Below the pieces are notes generated by a model. It was given only the letters and a program-made list of their open reading frames with translations, was not told the origin of the DNA and did not search any database. A stretch of DNA of 64,000 nt from Calothrix sp. PCC 7507. GTDB taxonomy: Bacteria; Cyanobacteriota; Cyanobacteriia; Cyanobacteriales; Nostocaceae. This document shows, piece by piece, positions 1-9,367 of the stretch; within the stretch, counting starts at the first letter, position 1; each line of letters begins with the position of its first letter. Both the position numbers and the translations under genes were made by a program. The stretch is from positions 6,435,501 to 6,499,500 of the forward strand of contig NC_019682.1 of NCBI RefSeq assembly GCF_000316575.1, given 5' to 3'.

Positions 1-2
1 GT

Positions 3-77
3 ATGTCAAGGTACATAGATGTTATGTGGGGCGATGAAGATGAGATATTATTTAATGCCGATATTAGTAAAGAGTAA
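3..77 (+). CDS. C-terminal tail of an unidentified protein (partial)
   Basis: An open frame enters from the window edge and ends at a TAA at 75-77; the visible acidic tail ends in ADISKE. It may be the end of a gene starting upstream of the window, or only a chance open stretch. Nothing in the 24 visible codons identifies a family. Confidence 0.25.
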   Translation: MSRYIDVMWGDEDEILFNADISKE

Positions 78-218
78 TGTCATGAAAAAGTAGGTTGGGT
101 AGAACGTAGTCCAACCCCAACAAATTCATTATTTGCAGTAAAAATTATTGATGTGATCGCTATCATTAAAAATGGGTACAATCCAATAAATACATTGTGT
201 ATTGTTGTGGAAAGTGTT

Positions 219-246
219 GGGTTGAGGAACGAAACCCAACCTACTT
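219..246. repeat. interspersed GTTGGGTT palindromic repeat
   Basis: A hairpin-forming repeat, TTGGGTTGAGGAACGAAACC followed by CAACCTAC. Related copies lie at about 91-117 and 2420-2500. This is the familiar small intergenic repeat of filamentous cyanobacteria, in which the two arms of the GTTGGGTTTCG unit pair with each other. Confidence 0.6.
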
Positions 247-278
247 GGATCTAAATCTACTTGCTAATTGCCCAGATT

Positions 279-305
279 TTAAAAAAAATTATCCGCCTAC
301 GGCGG
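279..305 (-). terminator. probable rho-independent terminator of the kinase-FGE gene
   Basis: Read on the minus strand, CCGCC-GTA-GGCGG is followed by ATAA and a run of eight T. It lies 65 bp past the stop of the minus-strand kinase gene. DGR variable repeats often have a GC-rich hairpin downstream, so this stem could also be such an element, though it is short (5 bp). Confidence 0.55.
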
Positions 306-369
306 GGGGTAATAAAAAGTAAAGAAGTGTAAAGGGTAAAAGGGTAAGAGTGTAAAGGGAAAGGAGTCC

Positions 370-492
370 TCACGCGAGAACAAGAACGACGCGAAAACCG
401 AAATAGTCGTCACGGGCGTCGGGGGAATTCCAGCCACGGTTCCCACCGCGACAGTACCCTGGGTCGAAGTTCCAAGAACCACCACGCAGCAG
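370..492 (-). repeat. DGR variable repeat (VR)
   Basis: A 123-bp stretch at the 3' end of the kinase-FGE gene, including its stop codon. It aligns with the template repeat at 50343-50441: shared start CTGCTGCGTGGTGGTTCTTG, shared end GTCGTTCTTGTTCTCGCGTGA minus its last base. In between, about 11 bases differ, and each difference sits where the template has A (for example AAC to TTC, GAA to GGG, AAT to TAT, ATC to TTC). The VR has 24 bp more than the template. Adenine-restricted change is the hallmark of DGR mutagenic retrohoming. Confidence 0.93.
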
Positions 493-2214
493 ACGGGCAG
501 ATTGATTATCATTATCATTGATCCACGCCTTACCATTTGTCGGTACGCCATTGTAATTATCATGGTAATGGTCTTGACACCACTCCCAAACATTGCCATG
601 CATATCGTATAACCCAAAAGCGTTGGCGGGAAAAGTTCCTACTGGGGTTGTTTCATTGCGATATTGACCTTTGGGTGCAGAGGCGTATGTAAAAGTCCCG
701 TTGTAATTTACTAAATCTGTTGTAATCGTCGCACCAAAATAAAACGGCGTAGTCGTCCCCGCACGACAAGCATATTCCCATTCCGCTTCGCTAGGTAGTC
801 GATAGGTGCGTCCTGTCTTCTGACTCAACTTCTTGCAAAATTCCACCGCATCATCCCAACTCACTTTTTCTACAGGTTTTTTCTCTCCTTTAAAGTTAGA
901 AGGATTTGTCCCCATAATTGCTTGATACTGCGCTTGGGTAACTTCATATTTCCCCATGAAGAAGCCAGGAACTGTTACCTGACGCGGTGGACTCTCATCT
1001 TTCTCTCTTTTCTCTTCCCCATCCGGTGAACCCATTGTGAAAGTCCCCCCTGGTATCTGCACCATTTCCAAAGTGACACCATTTCCCAAGTCTTCTATAA
1101 ATCTTTTAGCTTCAAGCTGGCGGCGGTTGGTGATGGTTCCCTGTGCATTCACCGTCACTGTTTCAAATGGAAAGGTTTTTAAGCTATTGCTAGAAACGGG
1201 AGACGGCTTACTAGAACCTCCTGAAATAGACGGCCACAAACGCGGTACTACAATTGCCAAGCCCAACCCAGCACTCGCAAACCCAACTGTTTGAATTACC
1301 CTGCGTCGTGACCAGTTGGGGAATATTATTTTCGTTGGTGTTGGTGTTGGTGTTGGTATGGGTGGTGGCGGTGGTTGTCGTCGTTGTGGTTTTGGTGGCT
1401 GGAGTGCTTGCAACACTTCTTCTGCTGAAAAATATCTGTCTCGAAAGTGATAAGTCACCATCTTATTTAACACCATAGCCAGTTGCTCACTGACATTTGC
1501 CCCATTACGCCAAATCACTTCACCGTCAGTGGAGTCTTTTGGTAGTTGATGAGGTTGTATCCCTGTTAACGCATGAATCCCCAACATCCCCACTGCGTAG
1601 ACATCGCTACATAATTTTGGTTGTCCCGTTGCTTGTTCACTGGGCATATAACCAACCGTGCCAATCGTCACGCTAACACTGGTTTGCCCTTCAGTATTCA
1701 ACATCATGGTGTTAACTTCTTTGACTGCGCCAAAGTCTATCAAGACTATCTTGCTGTCCTGACGACGACGCATGATGTTCTGAGGTTTGATGTCGCGGTG
1801 GATGATATTCTTTTTGTGGACTACTGCTAATACTTCCAGAATTTCTTGTAATAGCTTTGTGACTTCTGTTTCCGTTAACTTCTTACCAACAATGATTTCT
1901 TTGCTGAGGTCTTCCCCATCAACAAATTCCTGAACCAAATAAAATTCGCCTTGTTCTTCAAAGTGGGCAAATAGTTTGGGTATTTGATCGCTATCATTGC
2001 CTAACCGATACAAAACTTGGGCTTCGCTATCAAATAATCTTCTAACGATTTGTAATACTCTGGGGTCGGAGTTTGGTTTGAGATGTTTAACTACACGCTT
2101 TGGCTGGTCAGGTAAGTCTAAATCTACTGCTAGGTAAGTGTCACCAAATCCGCCACTTCCCAGGACATAGAGGATTTTATAGTGGTTGCGGAGGATGGTA
2201 CCAGGCGTGAGCAT
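370..2214 (-). CDS. Ser/Thr protein kinase fused to an FGE/C-type-lectin-fold domain; DGR variable protein
   Basis: Predicted membrane-linked kinase carrying a diversified ligand-binding domain. Residues about 10-275 form a Hanks-type kinase: glycine loop GSGGFG (20-25), Lys43, HRDIKPQN (139-146) and DFG (160-162). A Pro-rich linker and one membrane segment (about 312-328) follow. Residues about 375-614 match the formylglycine-generating-enzyme (FGE-sulfatase) family: PGGTFTMGS, RLPSEAEWEYACRAG, MHGNVWEWC, LRGGSW and GFRVV. In DGRs this fold, a C-type lectin scaffold, commonly carries the variable residues. The last 40 codons are a variable repeat matching the template at 50343-50441. The kinase half resembles the kinase at 22260-23549. 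Known of the family: cyanobacterial DGR targets are often fused to signalling domains. The ligand is unknown. Confidence 0.9.
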   Translation of the reverse strand: MLTPGTILRNHYKILYVLGSGGFGDTYLAVDLDLPDQPKRVVKHLKPNSDPRVLQIVRRLFDSEAQVLYRLGNDSDQIPKLFAHFEEQGEFYLVQEFVDGEDLSKEIIVGKKLTETEVTKLLQEILEVLAVVHKKNIIHRDIKPQNIMRRRQDSKIVLIDFGAVKEVNTMMLNTEGQTSVSVTIGTVGYMPSEQATGQPKLCSDVYAVGMLGIHALTGIQPHQLPKDSTDGEVIWRNGANVSEQLAMVLNKMVTYHFRDRYFSAEEVLQALQPPKPQRRQPPPPPIPTPTPTPTKIIFPNWSRRRVIQTVGFASAGLGLAIVVPRLWPSISGGSSKPSPVSSNSLKTFPFETVTVNAQGTITNRRQLEAKRFIEDLGNGVTLEMVQIPGGTFTMGSPDGEEKREKDESPPRQVTVPGFFMGKYEVTQAQYQAIMGTNPSNFKGEKKPVEKVSWDDAVEFCKKLSQKTGRTYRLPSEAEWEYACRAGTTTPFYFGATITTDLVNYNGTFTYASAPKGQYRNETTPVGTFPANAFGLYDMHGNVWEWCQDHYHDNYNGVPTNGKAWINDNDNQSARLLRGGSWNFDPGYCRGGNRGWNSPDARDDYFGFRVVLVLA

Positions 2215-2324
2215 AATTTATGGCTTGGTAGTGATCTGAGTAATAGGATAAGTGATTTTTTCCACGTAAAGGTGCAAAAACGCAAAGAAAAACCACATTT
2301 ACCATTTACTTAGGTATAGATTTA

Positions 2325-2355
2325 GATCCCCGACTTCTTGAAGAAGTCGGGGATC
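2325..2355. repeat. perfect palindrome, interspersed repeat
   Basis: GATCCCCGACTTCTT and its exact reverse complement are separated by one base, giving a 15-bp stem. It sits between the kinase-FGE gene and the next gene, both on the minus strand. It could act as a transcription stop or simply be a mobile palindrome of the kind scattered in cyanobacterial genomes. Confidence 0.65.
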
Positions 2356-2383
2356 TGCTGGGCAAAGTGACGCTATAAGTAGA

Positions 2384-2409
2384 TAGTGGCGTGACAATGC
2401 TAAAATAGT
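2384..2409 (-). repeat. copy of a 26-bp interspersed repeat
   Basis: Its reverse complement, beginning ACTATTTTAGC and ending CCACTA, matches 14295-14320 with only a few central differences. A partial copy is near 23848. The 305-bp gap 2215-2519 holds this repeat, the palindrome at 2325-2355 and GTTGGGTT repeats; no gene was seen in it. Confidence 0.5.
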
Positions 2410-2519
2410 ACATTAGACGTAGGTTGGGTGAAGCGGAGCGAAACCCAACATATATCCGGAGGTTGGGTAACGCATTGCCTCAACCCAACCCACAAAATCT
2501 AGGATGTATCTTTTTACCA

Positions 2520-3185
2520 TTACTGACTTGGGTTGAGTGTAACTATGATTTGTGATACCCTCATTCCCAGAGGTTTCCAGTTGGGGTTAGTGGCGGAGAA
2601 AGTGCTGTCACCAGAGACTGCTTGATATTCTTTGGGAAACTTTTTATACGCATCGGGAGCAGCATCTACTTGCAAGATGAGCTTACCGTGGTAGCGGGAC
2701 AATCGACTACTGTCTAACAAGATTGTACCACCGTAATCCCATGCCAATCCATAGAGTTTAAAGTTGCCTAATTTCTGGCGTAATTGGCTAAAGGTTGTGC
2801 CTACACCTATACCTTCAGAGGTTTTCCATGCTGAACCTATGTTACGCACATCCACGGGTTTTGTGCGAGTGCGATCGCTCCAGACTACCAAAAAAGAGCG
2901 ATCGCGTCCTAAGTTTACCTGAGTAGCGGCAAAACTACCAATTCCTTCAGCCCCGGAAATGGTTTTATCAACTAAGCGAGACGCACCAAACAACTTGATT
3001 AAATTTTGCTTGGTGGTTTTGCGCGTCATTGGCCCCACTCGTTCACCAGGAACAATCAAAGTGTCTGATAAGGTTTTTGATTGAGCAATGGTAATTGGCT
3101 GCTTGATTGTCTGTGTAACTGCTGAGGTGGTTGAGTTACTCAGTAGTAAAGCTAACATGGTTGTGGCGATCGCTTTAATGGTCAT
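2520..3185 (-). CDS. secreted protein of unknown function
   Basis: The 221-residue product starts with a short Lys-containing stretch and a hydrophobic segment (IATTMLALLLS), consistent with a Sec signal peptide cleaved near residue 22. The mature part has no cysteine and no motif I recognise; it looks like a compact beta-rich domain (GIGVGTTFSQLRQKLG, LAWDYGGTILL). The start is an ATG directly after TTGTCATT-type repeats. It lies about 50 bp downstream of the helicase gene on the same strand, so they may share a transcript. I cannot assign a function. Confidence 0.75.
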   Translation of the reverse strand: MTIKAIATTMLALLLSNSTTSAVTQTIKQPITIAQSKTLSDTLIVPGERVGPMTRKTTKQNLIKLFGASRLVDKTISGAEGIGSFAATQVNLGRDRSFLVVWSDRTRTKPVDVRNIGSAWKTSEGIGVGTTFSQLRQKLGNFKLYGLAWDYGGTILLDSSRLSRYHGKLILQVDAAPDAYKKFPKEYQAVSGDSTFSATNPNWKPLGMRVSQIIVTLNPSQ

Positions 3186-3235
3186 TTGTTATTTGTCATT
3201 TGTCAAGAGTTATTCTCCCCCTGCCCCCTGCCTCT

Positions 3236-5908
3236 TCACTCCACCACCTCATTCACAGGGAATCGATCAATTAGCTGCATAGCGCGGTAGGCGTTGCGTT
3301 GTAAAGCATGGGGTAAATTAGGAACGTGGGGTATCTGGGAGAGTAAATCTAAGGTTCGCCGTAAAATTCTGACGACATCGCCTTCATCTAAGGTGGTATG
3401 TTCACACAGTTCTGTCCACTCTACACCAAGTGCCCACTGTTCTAGCAGGGCAATTAGATCAAGCTCTAACCAGATAGGCAGTGCTACATTATACCGCCGT
3501 TGGAGTTGGAAAATTTGGCGACGAATTCCTCGCAATTTTGCCAAGGCATCTGCTACCTCATGACTGAGATCGAAGTGTACCTTGCTATCAGGACGAGGGG
3601 TTTCTGTCACTAAAGCGGCAATTGAGGCTGCTAAATGGTGGGGATCTAAGTTATCTAATTCACCACTGGCAAATACTAAACCCAACCACAATTCATTTTC
3701 TCCCCGGATGGCTGCGGCAATTTGCCCTAATGCTGTGGGCACTAGGTTATCTAAACAGCCAAAGTGCTGTAATATTTCTATTAAACTGAGAAATTCTTCC
3801 CAATAACGTTGGGATTGTTGCGCTACTTGCCCTTGCAACACTTGCAGTTCTGCTTCTAGTTCGATACAACGTGCCTGACGTTTAAAAATAGCGCCAGCAT
3901 TGCCCGATTCATGTAGGGGATGCGCCTCTAATTGTGCTTGCACAGCTGCAACACGACTAAGTTGTTCTGTAACTTCTGGTGGCAGATACAGAGACTCTTC
4001 CGCATTGGGAATCTGTTGGGCAATTGCTGCGGTTTCTTCGTTACCACGACGTGACTGTCCTGGTTTCAAGAGCAAATCAGGCGGCGGCAGTATCTGTAGT
4101 GGTACTTCCACCCGTGGGAGTTCGGCGTATAAATCAACTACATCTACGGCATTAGCGACATACCAACGATTATCTTTTCCTAAACAGACTAAGTTATGGG
4201 TTTCGCCACTACCTGGCGTTTGTTCAATTAACACCGCTGTCACGGGTGTCGGTACTGTGATGTTTTTACCCTTGAGACTCAATAGCGTCCCCGACACTGC
4301 AAAGCCCAACATCATCGACAATTGCTCTTGTCGTTCTTCCTGTGCTTGCTCTTGCAGTGTTCGCAATAACTGGCGTTCTACTTTGAGGCGTTGCCGCAAT
4401 TTCTCATAAATAGCCAGTTCATTTTCATCGACTGCGGCAATTTGGGCTTGCAGTTGGGCTAATTGTGCTTCTACTGCGGCAATCTCATCATAATCTGGCC
4501 TTAGATGCAAGGTGGCCATGTACTGCCCAAAACTGCGTTCTATCAGTTCCCTGGCTTGTTCGATAGTGTGGGTTTGCAGTAGATTCAGTACCATCCCATA
4601 ACTGGGTGTAAATTGGCTTACCAGGGGATCTGGTTTGGAAGTGGCCAAATACGCTGCTTCTTTGGCTCCTTCAAAAGGAGTTTGGACTGTAACTACATGA
4701 CCTTGTTTATCCATGCCCCGGCGGCCGGCCCTACCTGCCATTTGCAGGAATTCCGAAGCGTTTAATAAGCGATGTCCGTTATCAGTACGCTTAGAAAGGG
4801 TGGAAATTACCGTTGTTCGGGCGGGCATATTAATTCCCGCTGCGAGGGTTTCGGTAGCAAAGACTACTTTAATTAATCCCTGTTGAAATAGTTCTTCTAC
4901 TAAAACTTTCCAAGCAGGTAAAATCCCGGCATGGTGTGCGGCGATTCCTCGGTAGAGGGGGGCAATTTGTCCAGAACGCCCAGCTTCGGGATTGCGGGTT
5001 AAAAAGTCATCAATCTGTCGCCGCAATATCTGGGACTCATCGTTATTTACCAGCCATAAATCACCCACTTCAGCTACGGCTTTATCACAACCCCGGCGGC
5101 TGAAAATAAAGTAAATCGCGGGGAGCATATCCCGTTGTTGGAGATGGCTTAGAGTATAAATTATTCCAGGTGCTTCTGGTCTACCACCTTTGCCTCTGTC
5201 TCCTTGTTTTCTCTTCCCTCTGTTGGATAAGCGGGGGTTAATTTTGGTGTTGCTGTCATTCAGCAGGGGAAATAACCCTTTGGGATTGCAGAAGTGAAAT
5301 TCTAAGGGAACTGGGCGAAAATCGGAATAAATTAGGTCGGTTGGCCCGTGGACGCGATTTAGCCAGTCGGTGAGTTGATCGCTATTGGCAACGGTTGCGG
5401 AAAGGGCTGCTAGTTGAACTTCACGGGGACAATAGATGATTGACTCTTCCCAAACGGTGCCGCGTTGGCGATCGTTCATGTAGTGACATTCATCGAGTAC
5501 CACTACATCTACATCGATTAATGAGATGCCGATTTGCCCTATGGGTGTGCCATAGAGCATATTCCGGAAAATTTCTGTGGTCATGACTAAGATCGGTGCA
5601 TCTCTGTTAATGGAGGCATCTCCGGTTAACAGTCCGACTTGATCAAACCCGAATTTTTCGCGGAAGTCACGTAATTTTTGATTCGACAGCGCTTTTAGGG
5701 GAGTAGTGTAGAAGACACGTTTTCCTCGCGCTAGGGCGCGAAAGATGGCGTATTCGCCTACTAATGTTTTGCCCGAACCTGTGGGGGCACATACAACTAC
5801 GGAGCGTCCAGCGTTCAGGGACGCGATCGCATCTTTCTGGAATTGATCCAGTTCAAAGGGAAATATCGTCCCTAGGTCAAGTTCTGGGGATGGTGCAGGA
5901 TAATTCAC
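3236..5908 (-). CDS. Ski2/Mtr4-like DExH RNA helicase
   Basis: ATP-dependent RNA helicase of 890 residues. Visible motifs: Walker A APTGSGKT (41-48), DECH (139-142), SAT (motif III), and the motif VI region QMAGRAGRRG. A C-terminal DSHCT-type domain ends the protein (YNVALPIWLELDLIALLEQW region). Such enzymes unwind structured RNA for processing or decay; cyanobacteria carry this form widely. The start is GTG at 5908, chosen because the helicase core begins within 20 residues. A basic low-complexity insert (NRGKRKQGDRGKGGR) follows residue 225; it lies between conserved helicase blocks and its DNA resembles intergenic repeats. Confidence 0.9.
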   Translation of the reverse strand: MNYPAPSPELDLGTIFPFELDQFQKDAIASLNAGRSVVVCAPTGSGKTLVGEYAIFRALARGKRVFYTTPLKALSNQKLRDFREKFGFDQVGLLTGDASINRDAPILVMTTEIFRNMLYGTPIGQIGISLIDVDVVVLDECHYMNDRQRGTVWEESIIYCPREVQLAALSATVANSDQLTDWLNRVHGPTDLIYSDFRPVPLEFHFCNPKGLFPLLNDSNTKINPRLSNRGKRKQGDRGKGGRPEAPGIIYTLSHLQQRDMLPAIYFIFSRRGCDKAVAEVGDLWLVNNDESQILRRQIDDFLTRNPEAGRSGQIAPLYRGIAAHHAGILPAWKVLVEELFQQGLIKVVFATETLAAGINMPARTTVISTLSKRTDNGHRLLNASEFLQMAGRAGRRGMDKQGHVVTVQTPFEGAKEAAYLATSKPDPLVSQFTPSYGMVLNLLQTHTIEQARELIERSFGQYMATLHLRPDYDEIAAVEAQLAQLQAQIAAVDENELAIYEKLRQRLKVERQLLRTLQEQAQEERQEQLSMMLGFAVSGTLLSLKGKNITVPTPVTAVLIEQTPGSGETHNLVCLGKDNRWYVANAVDVVDLYAELPRVEVPLQILPPPDLLLKPGQSRRGNEETAAIAQQIPNAEESLYLPPEVTEQLSRVAAVQAQLEAHPLHESGNAGAIFKRQARCIELEAELQVLQGQVAQQSQRYWEEFLSLIEILQHFGCLDNLVPTALGQIAAAIRGENELWLGLVFASGELDNLDPHHLAASIAALVTETPRPDSKVHFDLSHEVADALAKLRGIRRQIFQLQRRYNVALPIWLELDLIALLEQWALGVEWTELCEHTTLDEGDVVRILRRTLDLLSQIPHVPNLPHALQRNAYRAMQLIDRFPVNEVVE

Positions 5909-6031
5909 TCAATCACATTTGCAACCAGACTGATTACTATATTAACGGCTATTTTGTCAACTTCGTTATTGGTCATTTGTCATTTGTCATTGGTTATTCC
6001 CACTTGCTCCCTTATCTTCCCAGTCCCCAGA

Positions 6032-6844
6032 TCATTTTCCCAATTCTTGCGATCGCTCTGTGGCTGCTTTGACGGCTTCAATTAAAGCTGATCGAAATGC
6101 GGCCTTTTCTAATTGGGCAACTCCGGCAATTGTTGTACCACCAGGGCTGGTGACACGATCTTTGAGTTCTGCTGGATGGATTTTGGTTTCTTGTAATAGT
6201 TTCGCTGTTCCGAGGACAGTTTGCAAGGCTAGTTGATTGGCAATGGTTCTGGGTAAGCCTACAGCGACTCCTCCATCGGCGAGGGCTTCTACCATCAGCG
6301 CCACGTAAGCCGGGCCACTTCCAGATAGTCCTGTCACTGCATCCATTAGTGTTTCGGGAACTTCTACGACTTCCCCCACGGCTGAAAAAACTTGCTGTGC
6401 TATTTGGTAGTGCTTGGTGTGGGTGTAAGCACCTAAACAAATTGCTGTAATTCCCGCGCCCACTGTGGCTGGAGTGTTGGGCATGGCTCTGATGACAGGA
6501 AATTGCGGAAATCCAGCTTCTAGCTGAACTAAGGGCACACCCGCCAAAATAGAGATGACTAGGGGTGTGTCTGGTGTGATCGTAATATCTCCTAATTCTT
6601 GAGCGATCGCACTGAATACTTGCGGTTTCACCGCCAAAAATATTACTTCTTTGGTTTGCTCAAAAACCAAGCTATTATCTGTCGTCACAGCTACGTTGTA
6701 TTGCTGCTTGATGAAATTTTGGCGTGAGGTTTGCGGCTCGCTGACTATAACTTCTGATGGTTGATAAATTCCCCGCACAATAAGACGGGATAATAGAGCC
6801 TCTCCCATTACCCCGCCACCAATTAAGCCAAATTTAATAGTCAT
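6032..6844 (-). CDS. proC: pyrroline-5-carboxylate reductase
   Basis: Reduces 1-pyrroline-5-carboxylate to proline with NAD(P)H, the last step of proline synthesis, in the cytosol. The 270-residue product has the N-terminal dinucleotide-binding loop GLIGGGVMGEAL, the IRAMPNTPA motif, and the C-terminal ProC signature (GSGPAYVALMVEALADGGV ... RVTSPGGTT). Length is normal for the family. It lies downstream of sepF on the same strand, the usual cyanobacterial order, but a 322-bp repeat-filled gap separates them. Confidence 0.96.
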   Translation of the reverse strand: MTIKFGLIGGGVMGEALLSRLIVRGIYQPSEVIVSEPQTSRQNFIKQQYNVAVTTDNSLVFEQTKEVIFLAVKPQVFSAIAQELGDITITPDTPLVISILAGVPLVQLEAGFPQFPVIRAMPNTPATVGAGITAICLGAYTHTKHYQIAQQVFSAVGEVVEVPETLMDAVTGLSGSGPAYVALMVEALADGGVAVGLPRTIANQLALQTVLGTAKLLQETKIHPAELKDRVTSPGGTTIAGVAQLEKAAFRSALIEAVKAATERSQELGK

Positions 6845-7166
6845 TTGTCATTTGTCACTAGTCATTGGTCATCCCTTCGGCTGCGCTCAGGGCAAGTTGT
6901 CATTTGTCATTGGTCATTTGTCAAAAATGTTGGACTCTGGACTTTTGACCGTGCCAATTTTGGATTTTGGATTTTGGATTGTTCAGTACAAGCTATGTAC
7001 CGCATAATTTTAGATTTTAAATTTTGGATTTTAAATTTGTAAAATTTAATCCCATTCTCAGCAATCCAAAATTTAAGATTAGTCAACCCTTATGGGCGCA
7101 GTCAATCTAAAATCGCAAATCTAAAATCCAAAATTGTTTGACTCTGGACTTTTGACTAGTTTAACG
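6845..7166. repeat. intergenic cluster of short degenerate repeats
   Basis: This 322-bp gap between proC and sepF contains no convincing gene. It is built from CATTTGTCATT-type heptamers, a TTCGGCTGCGCTCAG palindromic unit (about 6874-6890) and GATTTTGGATT units (about 6960-7075) that recur inverted as AATCCAAAAT near 7070-7130. Confidence 0.6.
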
Positions 7167-7760
7167 TTATTGTGCCATCCGAGTAGCTTCGTTGCCCCAA
7201 GTTGGAGTTACACCTGGAGTACGTGCGGGACGTGCTGGTGGTTGTGGTACTTCATGTATAACTCCACCATGTGTACTAACTTGGACACAGCTGGGTGTGA
7301 ACAAGAAGATACTTTCACCAATGCGCTCTTGGTGTCCATCGAGTGCGTAAGTGCCACCGGCGACAAAATCTACTGCCCGTTGTGCTTGATCCGGGTCCAT
7401 AATAGTTAAATTTAATACTACAGACTTACGCTCACGCAGTGCTTGAATTGCCTGGGGCATTTCTTCAAAAGTGCGTGGTTCTAATACTAAAACTTCCGAA
7501 ATTCCGTTAATTGCTCCTGGCATACCTATTACATTCCCCATCGGCTTTGGACTTGTTGCTGCAACATCATCCCCCATTGTAGGCATGGGTTCCCGCCAAC
7601 GTCGATTCTGTGCGGCGGCTTCTTGGGGTATTGCTTGGGAATTCTCTTGTTGATAGAGATTTTGGTAGCTCTCTGTCTCTGGCTCGTCTTCGTAGTATTC
7701 GTATTCCACTTGCTCATTTAGACCAACAAAGTCTCTGAGTTTGGAAAATATATTGTTCAC
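7167..7760 (-). CDS. sepF: cell division protein SepF
   Basis: SepF (Cdv2 in cyanobacteria) binds FtsZ and anchors the Z ring at the membrane. The 197-residue product begins with an amphipathic helix-like segment ([12 protein letters not shown]), then an acidic, Gln-rich linker, then the SepF core ([48 protein letters not shown]). The start is GTG at 7760, the only start giving the full membrane-binding helix. The pipX, pipY, sepF, proC order is a conserved cyanobacterial arrangement. Confidence 0.95.
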   Translation of the reverse strand: MNNIFSKLRDFVGLNEQVEYEYYEDEPETESYQNLYQQENSQAIPQEAAAQNRRWREPMPTMGDDVAATSPKPMGNVIGMPGAINGISEVLVLEPRTFEEMPQAIQALRERKSVVLNLTIMDPDQAQRAVDFVAGGTYALDGHQERIGESIFLFTPSCVQVSTHGGVIHEVPQPPARPARTPGVTPTWGNEATRMAQ

Positions 7761-8058
7761 TGTGTACGCTCCTGGTGCAAATTATCCTATATCTTTAATC
7801 TGGCTAGCCATAAGTTGTTTTAGCCAGACGCGATCGCTACAATGAGCAGCTTATTTAGCAAATTTCTTGCTAGTTGTAGCCCATATTACAGGCCTTGGCA
7901 ATTAATTGACGCTTCCGGATAACGTCTGGACATTACTTAGACGCGATATTGAGTCAAGATTATATCCTAATGTTGGTCAGAGCGGAAGTTTATTTATACC
8001 CTATTTTGCTCAAGCAATTGCTTTTGTCAATACTATGATCTTTTGTCAACTATTTAAC

Positions 8059-8098
8059 AAGCCTGCTAGAGAATTTTTATGTATTCTCTAGCAGGCTT
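8059..8098. terminator. strong hairpin between pipY and sepF
   Basis: AAGCCTGCTAGAGAAT pairs perfectly with ATTCTCTAGCAGGCTT over 16 bp around an 8-base loop. It lies 28 bp past the pipY stop. No long T run follows on either strand, so it may be an incomplete terminator, an attenuator or an RNA-stability stem that uncouples pipXY from sepF. The remaining part of the 365-bp gap (7761-8125) shows no gene. Confidence 0.6.
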
Positions 8099-8125
8099 TG
8101 GTGGAAAATCAGCCCAAAAAATGTG

Positions 8126-8794
8126 TTATGAGCGATCGCCAAACAATATAGTTCCTAATCGTACCATCGTTGTCCCAGCCTGCACTGCCAGCTGGTAATC
8201 GCCTGACATACCCATTGATAGGTGCTGCATTTTGATGTGCGACCAGTTTTGATCTTGGATTTCTTTTGCAAGTTGGCGAGTACTATTAAAGACATTTAAA
8301 ATCCCCGCATTATCCAATCCCAAAGGCGGAATTGTCATCAAACCCTGAATTTGTAAATTTTTACATTGATTAATTACAGGTAATTCAGCTAGTAGTTCTG
8401 GCACACTCCAACCGGATTTGCTGGGATCAGGGAGAATTTTCACTTGCAAGCAAATTTGGGGACTTACACCGATTTGTGGCGCTAATTGATTCAGGCGTTG
8501 TGCTAGCTGCAAATTATCAACCGAGTGAATCCATTGAAATTGTTCTAAGGCCTTTTTCGCTTTATTGCTCTGCAAATGTCCAATAAAGTGCCAGGTAATA
8601 TCAGATAAGTTTTGTAACTCCATCTGTTTGGCGGCGGCTTCTTGGATGCGACTCTCAGCAAAATCCCGAATTCCTGCGGCATAGGCAGAGCGGATGATTT
8701 CCGCAGGAACTGTTTTGCTAACTGCAATCAACTTGACTGCGGCTGGTAGTGCGGCGCGAATTTTGGCAATACGTTCGTTAATCGAACTAATCAT
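8126..8794 (-). CDS. pipY: PLP-binding homeostasis protein PipY (YggS/PLPBP family)
   Basis: Pyridoxal-phosphate-binding protein that balances vitamin B6 and amino acid pools; no enzyme activity is established for the family. It is a single-domain TIM barrel of 222 residues with the PLP lysine in LIAVSKTVP (Lys27), IGHLQSNKAK, and the phosphate-binding end (LSMGMSGDYQLAVQAGTTMVRLG). The start codon overlaps the pipX stop in an ATGA, showing translational coupling. Known of cyanobacteria: pipX and pipY are linked genetically and functionally. Confidence 0.95.
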   Translation of the reverse strand: MISSINERIAKIRAALPAAVKLIAVSKTVPAEIIRSAYAAGIRDFAESRIQEAAAKQMELQNLSDITWHFIGHLQSNKAKKALEQFQWIHSVDNLQLAQRLNQLAPQIGVSPQICLQVKILPDPSKSGWSVPELLAELPVINQCKNLQIQGLMTIPPLGLDNAGILNVFNSTRQLAKEIQDQNWSHIKMQHLSMGMSGDYQLAVQAGTTMVRLGTILFGDRS

Positions 8795-9069
8795 TGGAAG
8801 GTGCGTTGGAAAACACTCTGAAGTTGATCGTACTCCTGGGGTTGTCCACTGCGCCGCAGGGTACGTAAGCGATTTTCCAACATCATTCTTGCCTCTGTTC
8901 GTCCGATAGACTGGAATTTAAGCCCTTTAACATCATTTGTCACCAGAAAAAATAAGCGTTGGGCATAAAGTGTAGTGAATAGATCCTGATTGTCATCAAT
9001 CATAGAGATCCTGTAGAGTAAACCCCAAGTTGGATGATTTATGTAAGTTTCTGCGCTTTCTGGATTCAT
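8791..9069 (-). CDS. pipX: PII-interacting protein X (PipX)
   Basis: Small cyanobacterial regulator that co-activates NtcA when 2-oxoglutarate is high and is sequestered by PII (GlnB) when nitrogen is plentiful. The 92-residue product keeps the family hallmarks: YINHPTWGLLYRI, the Tudor-like core LYAQRLFFLV, and the C-terminal helices (RTEARMMLENRLRTLRR). It heads a pipX-pipY operon with a 4-bp overlap. Its presence indicates PII/NtcA nitrogen control in this organism. Confidence 0.96.
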   Translation of the reverse strand: MNPESAETYINHPTWGLLYRISMIDDNQDLFTTLYAQRLFFLVTNDVKGLKFQSIGRTEARMMLENRLRTLRRSGQPQEYDQLQSVFQRTFQ

Positions 9070-9367
9070 TTAGTAGTCAAGGTAAGAGTATATTTATATC
9101 TTTTCGCAGTTAAGTACAATCGTTCAGACGATATTATCGTTCTTTCATCAGAATATTTGTACAGAGTTATGCGAAAATTAGCAATCCTTGCCGTTTACAG
9201 GCGGTGATGAAGACCTTGATCTAGTTTTTGATGGGCAGAGTTCAGTTATCAGTTACTTGTACTGAGCGGAGTCGAAGTATCAGTTATCAGTTATCAACCA
9301 GAGTCCTTGACTGAAAGCCTGATAACTTTAGCTGGCGACAAGCCGATTTACCGTTGACTGTTAACTG

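Noticed and set aside
297-617. Minus-strand frame over the end of the kinase-FGE gene and its counterpart at 50260-50547 with similar translated products
   Set aside because: They are alternate-frame shadows of the variable and template repeats; their likeness comes from the VR/TR homology, not from a shared protein.
1254-1478. Val-rich plus-strand frame (VVAVVVVVVVLVAG) inside the kinase-FGE gene
   Set aside because: It is the antisense of the Pro-rich linker of the kinase gene.
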